In this document: piece by piece, positions 1 through 6,917 of the stretch
How positions within the stretch are numbered: the first letter of the stretch is position 1
Layout: each line of letters opens with the position of its first letter
Source: Clostridiales bacterium
GTDB lineage: Bacteria; Bacillota; Clostridia; Oscillospirales; Ruminococcaceae
DNA length: 19,502 nt
Assembly: GCA_029007575.1 (NCBI GenBank)
Contig: JAQXIB010000114.1
Location: 1 to 19,502 of the forward strand
Reading direction: 5' to 3'
The notes under the pieces: model-generated
The model's database searches: none
Seen by the model: only the letters and a program-made list of their open reading frames with translations
What the model was told of the DNA's origin: nothing
Position numbers and translations under genes: made by a program

Positions 1-295
1 CGCATAAACGAAGCAGATTCATCTCATTTGGCTCAGAATCCTTCGCTGTCAACGGATCCCGGAAAAACAGCAACACATCAATTTCATTGCAGGCAATACG
101 AGCGCCGATCTGCTGATCTCCGCCCTGAGAGCCGCTTAAAAAACGCTGTATATTCAATCCGGTCGCTTCTGCAACCAATTTTCCGGTCGTCCCTGTGGCA
201 CAGATATTATGACGGCTCAAAATTCCGCAGTAAGCAATACAGAATTGAACCATTAATTCTTTTTTGGAATCGTGCGCGATCAATGCTATATTCAT
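1..295 (-). CDS. mgsA: Methylglyoxal synthase, C-terminus cut by window edge
   Basis: Converts dihydroxyacetone phosphate to methylglyoxal and phosphate in the cytosol, a bypass that relieves sugar-phosphate build-up when phosphate is short. The visible 98 residues begin MNIALIAHDSKK and show the family's ATGTTG segment at 33-38 and the active-site stretch GGDQQIGA at 58-65, where D60 corresponds to the catalytic Asp of E. coli MgsA. The usual SGP before this block reads SGS here. An IDVLLFFRDPL segment follows, as in the family, and about 40-50 C-terminal residues lie beyond base 1. The ATG is preceded by AAGGAGG with a 9-nt gap. The gene starts 21 bp after the minD-like stop, so the two are probably co-transcribed. 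A minD to mgsA order is common in Clostridia, but minE and rodA often lie between them. Identity is quite certain. Confidence 0.95.
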   Translation of the reverse strand, partial: MNIALIAHDSKKELMVQFCIAYCGILSRHNICATGTTGKLVAEATGLNIQRFLSGSQGGDQQIGARIACNEIDVLLFFRDPLTAKDSEPNEMNLLRLC

Positions 296-316
296 ATTAA
301 AATGCCTCCTTGAAAA

Positions 317-1051
317 TTATTCAATATATAAAGGAGTGTATTCTCCCTCTATTCTTGCCGCAATGTTATTGAAAATAACCTCAGGCGCACTGCCGACTTC
401 CGGATTCAAGTTGCCGTTCAGTGCCGCTCTCATCTGCAAGTCCTCCGGAATCACACCCAAAAGAGGTATTCCAACGCCATCCATCACATCATCCAAGTCA
501 GAAATCATATTCATCCGACGATTTTTTATATTTACCTTATTAATTACAAGCTGATACCGGTCAAAATGGCGTTCCGTCAGCAAAGAGACCACTCTGTTGG
601 AATCACGAACCGACACAAAATCCGGTGTTGCAACGATCACTGCCAAATCGGCAATCCGAGGTATCAAGTCAATACTCAGATGAATACCTGCAGGGGTATC
701 AATCAAAATAACATCATAATATTGCCGTAAACCGTTACATAAGACCGCAATATCATTAACATGAAGCAAATCTGCGACCGAAGACGGTGACGCGATCATG
801 TCAAGACCGGGATAGTTCTCCGACGACACAATTGCATCATTGATATCACAATTTCTGTTAAGCAGATCTCCCAAATCATAAACGACTTCATTTTCCACAC
901 CGAGCATGATATCCATCCCGCGCAGGCCGATATCGAGTTCGATCATAATCACCCGTTTATTTCGTTTCGAAAATGCCTGTCCCAATCCGACACAGACCGT
1001 TGACTTGCCAACGCCGCCCTTTCCGGAGGTGACTGCAATAATTTTTGACAT
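317..1051 (-). CDS. minD: MinD-like deviant-Walker ATPase (ParA/MinD family) without a C-terminal membrane helix
   Basis: MinD ATPases bind the membrane when loaded with ATP and recruit MinC to keep FtsZ from assembling at the poles. This 244-residue protein has the deviant Walker A KGGVGKST at 11-18 with signature lysine K11, the switch DIGLR at 40-44, where the family's usual DADIGLR reads ELDIGLR, and Walker B ILIDTPAG with D118. It ends EGEYTPLYIE, at about the point where clostridial MinD proteins carry on into an amphipathic membrane-targeting helix. No such helix is present. No minC precedes it and no minE follows; mgsA comes next. It has its own promoter. The ribosome site is odd: AAAGGA sits only 2 nt from the ATG, with a second AGGA about 10 nt upstream. 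It belongs to the MinD/ParA superfamily with high confidence; canonical MinD function is less certain. Confidence 0.85.
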   Translation of the reverse strand: MSKIIAVTSGKGGVGKSTVCVGLGQAFSKRNKRVIMIELDIGLRGMDIMLGVENEVVYDLGDLLNRNCDINDAIVSSENYPGLDMIASPSSVADLLHVNDIAVLCNGLRQYYDVILIDTPAGIHLSIDLIPRIADLAVIVATPDFVSVRDSNRVVSLLTERHFDRYQLVINKVNIKNRRMNMISDLDDVMDGVGIPLLGVIPEDLQMRAALNGNLNPEVGSAPEVIFNNIAARIEGEYTPLYIE

Positions 1052-1074
1052 ATTCCTTTGATCCTATCATGACA

Positions 1075-1095
1075 AAGATAGTTTTACACTATCTT
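1075..1095 (-). promoter_or_regulatory. 21-bp palindrome at the minD transcription start, possible operator
   Basis: A perfect inverted repeat with 8-bp arms AAGATAGT and ACTATCTT around a 5-nt centre lies directly downstream of the minD -10 box, across the expected start of transcription. A repressor bound here would block initiation. The RNA could also form a weak 5' hairpin. The regulator is unknown. Confidence 0.45.
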
Positions 1096-1123
1096 ATTGT
1101 ACCACGAAAATTGATTTTGTCAA
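1096..1123 (-). promoter_or_regulatory. Sigma-A promoter of minD-mgsA
   Basis: On the minus strand a perfect -35 box TTGACA (1118-1123) is followed after 16 nt by TACAAT (1096-1101). The start of transcription should fall near 1089, giving a leader of about 40 nt before the minD ATG. This separates minD-mgsA from the mre operon upstream, although no terminator is visible between them. Confidence 0.75.
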
Positions 1124-1187
1124 AGCTTTTTTTGTAAAATTAGGAAGATAATCGCTGTTTTAAAACGTTTTCTGGCAGCCTCACAAA

Positions 1188-3200
1188 TTACGGCAGTAAA
1201 GTTTGTACAGTTTGCGGATACTCCGGCTGCATCGTTTTGGTCTTTTCGTATGCCCGAATCACCCTGTTGACCATTTTTTTTGCAGCCGAGCCCTGCTCAA
1301 TATAAATGGAAATGGCAATTTCGGGATTATCCGCCGGAGCGTAACCGATCACTGCTGAATTGGTAATAGTGCTGGTTTGCTGAGGTGTTCCGGTCTTGAT
1401 CGCAATATCATACCCCAGCACCTTATTCTGCGGAACATCTTTAGCGGCACCGATCATGCCTTCTTTAATGATATCAAAAGCACCGTTTTTATTTTCCAGT
1501 TTGTCTGCCACCACCGGCTTTGTTTCCTGAATCGTCCGGTCAAAATTATAGCTTTGAATGGATTTGACGATATGGGTTTCATAACGTATGCCTTTATTCG
1601 CCAACGTCATAGCCTGCGCCGCCATTTGCAACGGCGTTACCACAGTATCAAGCTGTCCGATCGAAGTCTGCGCTACGTTACCGATGCTCCACTGCGCTCC
1701 CAGCTTTTTAGAACGTTCCGGACTGGAAATCGCTCCGGTATCGGTAGCGATCTCCAAACCGGTCTGTGTGCCGAGTCCCATGGCATGCGCATATTCGTTG
1801 ATTTTCTCAATTCCCAGATTGATACCGGTTTCATAAAAGAAAATATTGCAGGATTTCCGTATTGCAGTCACCACATTGATGTTTCCGGAGTGACCGATAA
1901 ACAGGCATTTCATTTTCAGCGTCGGAAATCTTTGATAAATGCGGGTACAATTGATCAGTGTATTACGGTTGATCGTACCCTCCGATAACGCACCTGCGGC
2001 AACTACGGTTTTAAAAGTAGAGCCGGGACGATAATTTCCTTTTAGCGCACGGTTTAACAACGGAATTCCTTTTTTATCGGCTGCTAAGGTACTGTACTGT
2101 GTACGATAATCGTTGATATCATAGCTAGGATAGGTGGCACAGGCAAGCACCTCTCCTGTCTTGACATCCAGCACGACCGCCGCCCCTGCAAAGGCGCGCT
2201 GTGTGCCCTTTTTATTGGGTTGTTCCACATTTAAAATATGGTCTTCTAATATGTTTTGCACTTCCTGCTGCAAGTATTTGTCAATCGTCAGCATGACGGT
2301 ATTTCCCGGTACCGGCTCTTTGGATACGTTATCGCTTACCACATTTCCCTTGGCATTTTGGGAAATTTCCCGAATACCGTCGGTACCCTTTAAATAAGAC
2401 TCCATCGCCAATTCGACACCCGATTTACCGACAATGCCGTTCATCTGGTATCCCTTTTCTTGCAATTCTGCATACTCCTCAGCGTAGATCGGGCCGATTG
2501 TCCCGATAATATGGGGAGCAATGGTTCCGCTGACATAATTGCGCATGGTTTCTTCCGAAATATCAACACCCGCCAATTGATAGCTTAATTCTTTTACCGT
2601 TGCCACCAAGGATGCGGGGACATCTTCCGCAAAAGTATAACGATTATACACCGAAAAGTCGCTGATCATCATTTGATAACGCACGCCGGCAATCTGACGC
2701 GTCTTTTTCTCGTCATACCCGTTGATTTCAAATTTTTGGATCAGCGCATCCATGCAATCCTGTGCCGTGGCATAGGTATTTAAACGCAGATATTTCCTGC
2801 TCTTCATGGTTTTGATTTCCCGGTCCTTGCCTTCTAAAAAAGTATAAGGCTTTTCCGTCGTAATCGGCAGCTCGTCAACCCATTGCACTCCCGACTTTTC
2901 CAGCAAATCAATCAGCCTTGCAATGATCTCGTTTTCCTCTCCTTTAGGCATAAATGCCCGATCAAACACGATATTGAATCCAACCTTATTGATTGCCAAC
3001 GGACGACCGTAGCGGTCCACAATTTCTCCTCGTGCCGCGGTGATCGTTGTTCTACTGACTGTTATGTTATTGGCGTCTTCCCGAAAAGAAGCACCGTTTA
3101 CCACCTGAAACTGCATCAAACGAAAGCTGCTGGTTAAAAAGACCGCAACGATCAGAAAAACCAAAACAATCAATCGCAGCCGTTCTTTGGATTTTTCCAT
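1188..3200 (-). CDS. mrdA: Penicillin-binding protein 2, elongation-specific transpeptidase
   Basis: A class B PBP that cross-links peptidoglycan for lateral wall growth together with RodA and MreBCD. The chosen start gives 670 residues: a short cytoplasmic tail, one membrane anchor at about 10-30, the dimerisation region beginning near AARGEIVDRYGRPLAINK, then the transpeptidase domain. Its three active-site motifs are all present: STFK at 394-397 (nucleophile S394), SCN at 450-452 and KTG at 602-604. The ATG at 3200 lies 12 nt after AGAAAGGA. An in-frame ATG at 3212 touches that ribosome site directly, so it is less likely. A TTG further up in frame has no ribosome site. The gene is last in mreB-mreC-mreD-mrdA and lies 153 bp after mreD, an interval that holds a hairpin and a possible short upstream ORF. 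RodA is not in the window. Confidence 0.95.
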   Translation of the reverse strand: MEKSKERLRLIVLVFLIVAVFLTSSFRLMQFQVVNGASFREDANNITVSRTTITAARGEIVDRYGRPLAINKVGFNIVFDRAFMPKGEENEIIARLIDLLEKSGVQWVDELPITTEKPYTFLEGKDREIKTMKSRKYLRLNTYATAQDCMDALIQKFEINGYDEKKTRQIAGVRYQMMISDFSVYNRYTFAEDVPASLVATVKELSYQLAGVDISEETMRNYVSGTIAPHIIGTIGPIYAEEYAELQEKGYQMNGIVGKSGVELAMESYLKGTDGIREISQNAKGNVVSDNVSKEPVPGNTVMLTIDKYLQQEVQNILEDHILNVEQPNKKGTQRAFAGAAVVLDVKTGEVLACATYPSYDINDYRTQYSTLAADKKGIPLLNRALKGNYRPGSTFKTVVAAGALSEGTINRNTLINCTRIYQRFPTLKMKCLFIGHSGNINVVTAIRKSCNIFFYETGINLGIEKINEYAHAMGLGTQTGLEIATDTGAISSPERSKKLGAQWSIGNVAQTSIGQLDTVVTPLQMAAQAMTLANKGIRYETHIVKSIQSYNFDRTIQETKPVVADKLENKNGAFDIIKEGMIGAAKDVPQNKVLGYDIAIKTGTPQQTSTITNSAVIGYAPADNPEIAISIYIEQGSAAKKMVNRVIRAYEKTKTMQPEYPQTVQTLLP

Positions 3201-3331
3201 AATGATAACCATTCCTTTCTGAGCTTTTGCCCGGTTTCGGTCAAATGAAATGCAGACCGAAATTTCAGCATCATATTTGCCGCAAAAGCACAAAAGCGGA
3301 GTATGAAAGGAATGCGGTGCATTTCTTTCAT
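3170..3331 (-). CDS. Possible short upstream ORF (53 aa) overlapping the mrdA start
   Basis: This reading frame begins MKEMHRIPFILRF, 22 bp after the mreD stop, behind a purine-rich ribosome site (GGGAAGGA, 7 nt from the ATG) that is better than the one before mrdA. It runs across the mrdA ribosome site and start in another frame and stops about 30 nt inside mrdA. Its start codon is in the first arm of the hairpin at 3300-3334. I recognise no homology. It could be a leader that couples mreD and mrdA translation, or a chance ORF in a structured spacer. Confidence 0.3.
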   Translation of the reverse strand: MKEMHRIPFILRFCAFAANMMLKFRSAFHLTETGQKLRKEWLSLWKNPKNGCD

Positions 3332-3334
3332 ACT
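3300..3334 (-). promoter_or_regulatory. Long hairpin in the mreD-mrdA spacer
   Basis: The arms AGTATGAAAG and CTTTCATACT pair perfectly over 10 bp. After one mismatch a further 5 bp (AATGC/GCATT) pair, closing on a 3-nt loop. No T-run follows on the minus strand, so this is not a simple terminator. It may stabilise or be a processing point of the mre mRNA, or control the short ORF whose start codon it contains. Confidence 0.5.
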
Positions 3335-3353
3335 ATGATCCTTCCCTTCCTGC

Positions 3354-3881
3354 CTAAATCCGTTCTATCTCACTGAACGTATAGGAAATTTTCCGTATAA
3401 TGAAAAAAAACAATGGAGAAATCAAAGTTGTATATAATACTGTCGGTAATATTTTCTTTAATAAAATCAAATAGGAATAATCGTAATTCCAGATAAGATA
3501 GTAGAAAAAGAAATCGATCACCCCTTGCATCAAGGACCCAACAAACACAAACAGGAGCGCATTCCATACATTTACCCGCACCAGATACATGACCAGCAAA
3601 GCCGCGCTGATACAGATCAGCATCATAATAATAGCATTAAAACCGAGCAGCTTATCTGCCGCCGTATCCCAAAAGAGTCCGCCGATGATCCCGACGATCG
3701 CCCCCGCAAGCTCCCCTTCAAACATGGAGATATACACCATAACAGGAAGAATAAAAATCGGCTTTACTCCAAACACCTGCATAAAGCCTACAGTGGTCTG
3801 CAAAATAAACGCCACGAACAGAAAAACCGTATACAACAGCCATTTCACGCCGTTTTTCTTGCGTTGGTTTAATTGCACCAC
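3354..3881 (-). CDS. mreD: Rod shape-determining membrane protein MreD
   Basis: MreD is a small polytopic membrane protein of the elongasome that links MreC, MreB and the PBP2/RodA synthase. The 175-residue sequence has a basic N-terminal tail (NQRKKNGVKW) followed by about five hydrophobic segments. The family-typical FWDTAADKLLGFNAI stretch near residues 70-84 and the absence of any soluble domain fit MreD, which normally has 160-180 residues. The start is GTG, preceded by GGGGGAG inside the end of mreC and only 3 bp after the mreC stop, so translation is probably coupled. Low sequence conservation is normal for this family; the position between mreC and mrdA makes the call firm. Confidence 0.92.
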   Translation of the reverse strand: MVQLNQRKKNGVKWLLYTVFLFVAFILQTTVGFMQVFGVKPIFILPVMVYISMFEGELAGAIVGIIGGLFWDTAADKLLGFNAIIMMLICISAALLVMYLVRVNVWNALLFVFVGSLMQGVIDFFFYYLIWNYDYSYLILLKKILPTVLYTTLISPLFFFIIRKISYTFSEIERI

Positions 3882-3884
3882 AGC

Positions 3885-4754
3885 TTACTCTCCCCCATTA
3901 CTTTCCAAATTTCCGATTCCTTTACCGAAAAATTCCGTTAATACGCAGACATCATTCACCTGTTTAATATCCTCGCTCGGACGTATCACGGCATATGCGG
4001 TTTTTCCGTCCGCCTTTTGTTTGACATCCTCAACAATACCGATGACATAATTGGCAGGAAACCGCCCGCTTGCGCCCGAAGTGACGATGACGTCGCCCTT
4101 GGTAACGGCAGTTTCCCGTTGTAAATAGCTTAATATGCATTTTCCGTCTTCCAGCCATTCAATATTCCCGGCAACCGAACCGGTTTCCCCGGTTCTGCGT
4201 TCCAACGCGCCCACCGGATAATCCGGACTGAGAATGGTTACCACTCTTGCCGAAGTCAGATAAACCTTGGTCACGATCCCGACTAATCCGCGGCTGGTCA
4301 CAACAGGATCATACTGTTTGATTCCATGCTGAGATCCCTTATTGATCACAAAGGATTCATATCGATCCGTGGCATCTCTGGCAATCACTGCCGCCGCCAC
4401 GCCGTTATAGCTCTCGTCCAGCTCTTTTACGCCCAACAATTCTTTGAGCTGTTCGTTTTCATCTTTTGTTTTCTCATAGTCCACCAGCTTTTTTTGCAGC
4501 TCAGCAATCTCATCCTTCAGTTTCACATTTTCTTTATAGTTTTTACTGGAATCCGCAAACTGTCCCAGAAAATCCGACACCGAAGTAGAAATAGAAGATG
4601 ACAGCTTTTGAAACGGTGTCACGATCACGCTGACGATCTTGGATGGTACCGTAGCAATATCGCCGGTAGCAACGGCATACAGCATAAAGCCCAATAAAAC
4701 AGCAAGCACTGCTACTAATATTTTAAATCGCTTACTGTGTAAAAAATCACGCAC
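3885..4754 (-). CDS. mreC: Rod shape-determining protein MreC
   Basis: MreC is a bitopic membrane protein that activates PBP2 and organises the elongasome outside the membrane. The 289 residues show a short N-terminal tail, one membrane anchor at about 11-29, a charged coiled coil at about 70-107 (KLKDEIAELQKKL, DENEQLKELL) and then the beta-rich MreC core with the typical VINKGSQHGI, GLVGIV and GDVIVTSGASGRFP segments. The start is GTG with AAAGGAG 8 nt upstream. MreC normally follows mreB closely. Here 419 bp separate the two, and this spacer looks like an insertion. There is 3 bp to mreD downstream. Confidence 0.94.
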   Translation of the reverse strand: MRDFLHSKRFKILVAVLAVLLGFMLYAVATGDIATVPSKIVSVIVTPFQKLSSSISTSVSDFLGQFADSSKNYKENVKLKDEIAELQKKLVDYEKTKDENEQLKELLGVKELDESYNGVAAAVIARDATDRYESFVINKGSQHGIKQYDPVVTSRGLVGIVTKVYLTSARVVTILSPDYPVGALERRTGETGSVAGNIEWLEDGKCILSYLQRETAVTKGDVIVTSGASGRFPANYVIGIVEDVKQKADGKTAYAVIRPSEDIKQVNDVCVLTEFFGKGIGNLESNGGE

Positions 4755-4853
4755 GGCGACTGCTCCTTTATCCTAAAATCCAAATATTGCATACCTAATG
4801 CCGCAACAAGCAGGTAAAAAATGGTATTCGACAAAATGTCTATAACTGAAATG

Positions 4854-4886
4854 ACTCTACAAGCTGAATTCATCACCTTGTAGAGT
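4854..4886 (-). repeat. 10-bp perfect inverted repeat at the end of the orphan ORF
   Basis: ACTCTACAAG and CTTGTAGAGT are separated by 13 nt that include TGAATTCA. The stop codon of the orphan ORF lies in the left arm as read on the plus strand. No T-run follows on either strand, so an intrinsic terminator is not supported. It may be the end of an inserted element or an RNA hairpin. Confidence 0.55.
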
Positions 4887-5072
4887 TAGATCATTACTGA
4901 GCGCGTCAATAAAATCGACACGCTCTCGAAGGACAAACGCAATCGCCTCGGTAAAAACCTTGCTCTGCGTACGGCTTGCTACGCAAGACGATTCCCCATG
5001 ATTTCCCCTGTTCAACGAAAACCAGCTCCGCAAACGACTTTGCCGTTGCTCACCGCTGGTTTTCTTTTCCAT
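4857..5072 (-). CDS. Small orphan ORF (71 aa) inside the mre operon, function unknown
   Basis: I do not recognise this protein. It begins MEKKTSGEQRQSRL, is rich in Ser, Arg and Gln, contains GNHGESSCVASRTQSKVF and ends LTLQGDEFSL. No membrane segment or known motif is visible. The chosen ATG has AAGAGGA 9 nt upstream; the frame stays open to an ATG 36 nt earlier at 5108 with no good ribosome site. Its composition looks like the translations of dispersed non-coding repeats in clostridial genomes more than like a folded protein, and its end coincides with an inverted repeat. It may therefore be a passenger frame in an inserted element rather than a gene. Confidence 0.35.
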   Translation of the reverse strand: MEKKTSGEQRQSRLRSWFSLNRGNHGESSCVASRTQSKVFTEAIAFVLRERVDFIDALSNDLTLQGDEFSL

Positions 5073-5173
5073 GAAGTCACATCCTCTTGCATGGCAAGAC
5101 GACGGCACGTGTCCGTCTGCGTGACGTGATTTTAAAAGTGTTATCGTTTATCCCTTTCCGACAGACTGTCCAA

Positions 5174-6190
5174 TTAATATTTGTACTCGTCGTCCGACAA
5201 TACATCCGGGAATTTATCCAAATTTTCCAGCACCTTACCGGTTCCTGCCGCTACGCAGTCAAGAGGCTCGTCCGCCACAAAAACCGGAATTCCGGTTTCC
5301 TGCTCCACCAGCTTATTTAATCCGCGCAACAAAGCACCGCCTCCGGTCAGAGTAATTCCCTGATCAATAATATCCGCAGCCAGTTCCGGCGGCGTTTTTT
5401 CCAGTGTTACTTTTACTGCATCCAAAATGCTGTAAAGCGGATCGGTCAACGCCTCTCTGACCTCTTGAGAAGAAACACTGACGCTTTCGGGCAATCCGTT
5501 TAGCTGATTCCGTCCTTTGATCGTAATGGATGTTTCCTGCTCCAGCGGATATGCCGAGCCGATTTCAATTTTAATATTTTCCGCGGTGCGCTCACCGATC
5601 AACAGATTGTATTTCTTTTTAATGTATGCCGCAATCGCAGTATCGAACATATCGCCGCCAACTCGAACAGACTTGGACGCCACAATACCGCCGAGCGAAA
5701 TCACCGCGACCTCCGAAGTACCGCCGCCGATATCCACTACCATGCTACCGGTCGGCTCCGCAACGGGAAGTCCGGCTCCGATCGCAGCCGCCATTGGTTC
5801 TTCAATTACCCAGACTTTTTTTGCGCCCGCAGCTTCGGTAGCGTCTTTCACAGCACGACGCTCCACCGCGGTAACACCGGATGGGATACAAATAATGACT
5901 CTGATCTTGGTCATCAGCGATTTATTGGTTGCTTTCCGAATAAACTCCTGAAGCATACTGGTTGTCACATCAAAATCAGCGATCACGCCGTCTTTCAGCG
6001 GACGCACCGCAACGATCGAACCGGGAGTTCTTCCGATCACGTCCTTGGCCTCCTGTCCGACACAGCGTACAGTATGATTTTTCACATCCACCGCGACCAC
6101 AGACGGCTCTCTGATAATAATTCCTTTACCCTTTAAAAAGACCAGCGTATTTGCTGTTCCTAAATCAATTCCTATATCTCTTGAAAACAT
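5174..6190 (-). CDS. mreB: Rod shape-determining actin homologue MreB
   Basis: MreB forms membrane-associated filaments that guide lateral peptidoglycan synthesis. The 338 residues match the family length. The actin-fold nucleotide motifs are all present: phosphate-1 loop DIGIDLGTANTLV at 5-17, the catalytic-glutamate region IEEPMAAAIG around 129-138, phosphate-2 VVDIGGGTSE at 151-160, and the adenosine segment LTGGGALLRGL near the C-terminus. The ATG is preceded by GGAAGGGGA with a 5-nt gap. It is the first gene of the mre operon, and a promoter lies 43-71 bp upstream. Confidence 0.97.
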   Translation of the reverse strand: MFSRDIGIDLGTANTLVFLKGKGIIIREPSVVAVDVKNHTVRCVGQEAKDVIGRTPGSIVAVRPLKDGVIADFDVTTSMLQEFIRKATNKSLMTKIRVIICIPSGVTAVERRAVKDATEAAGAKKVWVIEEPMAAAIGAGLPVAEPTGSMVVDIGGGTSEVAVISLGGIVASKSVRVGGDMFDTAIAAYIKKKYNLLIGERTAENIKIEIGSAYPLEQETSITIKGRNQLNGLPESVSVSSQEVREALTDPLYSILDAVKVTLEKTPPELAADIIDQGITLTGGGALLRGLNKLVEQETGIPVFVADEPLDCVAAGTGKVLENLDKFPDVLSDDEYKY

Positions 6191-6232
6191 ATTGTTCCCC
6201 TTCCTGTTTTGTAAAAAATTCCATTCCTACTT

Positions 6233-6261
6233 ATTATATCCCCATTTACTGCGGAACACAA
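6233..6261 (-). promoter_or_regulatory. Promoter of the mre operon
   Basis: A perfect -10 TATAAT (6233-6238) lies 17 nt after TTGTGT (6256-6261), a weak -35 match. TTGTTG at 6259-6264 would give a less favourable 20-nt spacer. The predicted start near 6226 gives a leader of about 36 nt before mreB. No terminator is visible after maf, so some read-through from the zapA unit is likely. Confidence 0.65.
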
Positions 6262-6289
6262 CAAAAAATTATGAATTTTTAAAATTTCT

Positions 6290-6853
6290 TTACTTTTGAC
6301 GGACAAGCCGCTGCACTGCCATATATAAATCCGTGACGGGCAATCCCATCACATTATAAAAATCGCCGTCAATCTTCTCGACAAACACCGCAGCTTTGCC
6401 CTGTATCCCGTATCCGCCCGCTTTATCAAACGGTTCTCCGGAGCGAATATAATCTCTGATTTCTTCTTCCTCCAAAGGACGAAAATAAACATCGGTCTTA
6501 CTGCAAAAGGTAACCGCTTCGCCCTGATACAGCAATGTCACCCCGGTCATTACCCGATGTTTCTTTCCCGAAAGCGTTTGCAGCATTTCATAAGCCGCGG
6601 ATTCGTCCGGCGGTATCCCGAACACTTTGTTTTCCGGAGAAACGACTACGGTATCCGCGCCGATCACCAATTGATCCCGCTGTCCGAATACCGCCTTTGC
6701 CTTGCAATAAGAAAGACGTTTCACCAATTCTTCCGGATTCTGCTCTTTCACAGTACTTTCATTAAAATCGGAGGTCACAGACCGAAACTCATCAAAAATA
6801 AGAGCCAAAAGCTGTCGTCGGCGCGGAGATTTCGATGCCAAAAGCACTTCCAT
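6290..6853 (-). CDS. maf: Maf-family nucleotide pyrophosphatase (dTTP/UTP type)
   Basis: Maf proteins hydrolyse non-canonical or pyrimidine nucleoside triphosphates to monophosphates and have been linked to septum inhibition in Bacillus. The 187 residues show the family motifs in order: ASKSPRR at 6-12, DFNES at 29-33, KAKAV at 51-55, GADTVV at 65-70, FDKAGGYGIQG at 142-152 and the IDGDFYNVMGLP end. One oddity is that the conserved GKP lysine after the GADTVV strand is replaced by isoleucine (FGIPPDE, I80). The ribosome site is modest (GTAGGA, about 12 nt away). The gene lies just before the mreB promoter, its common clostridial place, and together with dut makes a nucleotide-sanitising pair in one unit. 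Confidence 0.93.
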   Translation of the reverse strand: MEVLLASKSPRRRQLLALIFDEFRSVTSDFNESTVKEQNPEELVKRLSYCKAKAVFGQRDQLVIGADTVVVSPENKVFGIPPDESAAYEMLQTLSGKKHRVMTGVTLLYQGEAVTFCSKTDVYFRPLEEEEIRDYIRSGEPFDKAGGYGIQGKAAVFVEKIDGDFYNVMGLPVTDLYMAVQRLVRQK

Positions 6854-6917
6854 ATTTTTACACTATCCTACTTCCACGATATCTGTTTCAGCGTTAATGT
6901 GAAACATGATTCTTGTT

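Larger units (their letters stand above)
4755..5173 (-). other. 419-bp insertion-like spacer between mreB and mreC
   Basis: This stretch interrupts an operon in which mreB and mreC are usually nearly adjacent. It holds an orphan 71-codon frame (4857-5072), a 10-bp inverted repeat (4854-4886), a short CTTGC/GCAAG inverted repeat near 4974-4986 and a near-palindrome around CACGTG (5100-5117). Its middle seems richer in G+C than typical spacers here. I see no transposase, no clear terminal repeats and no T-run terminator. It may be a dispersed small element or an inserted small gene. Confidence 0.5.

Noticed and set aside
1377..1988. Plus-strand frame of 203 codons opposite mrdA
   Set aside because: It is antisense to the transpeptidase domain with all motifs intact on the minus strand, and has no promoter or ribosome site.
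3201..3293. Longer mrdA start at a TTG codon
   Set aside because: It would add a Cys-rich tail not seen in PBP2 proteins and has no ribosome site; the ATG at 3200 puts the membrane anchor at the expected place.
4854..4886. Inverted repeat as an intrinsic terminator between mreB and mreC
   Set aside because: No T-run follows on either strand, and termination here would cut off mreC, mreD and mrdA, which have no clear promoter of their own.
6264..6292. A/T-rich stretch after maf as a terminator
   Set aside because: It has only A/T pairing, without a stable stem ahead of a T-run.
6852..6870. GATAGTGTAAAA shared between the maf upstream region and the minD palindrome
   Set aside because: A shared A/T-rich 12-mer is expected by chance in a window this long, and the maf copy lacks the second palindrome arm.
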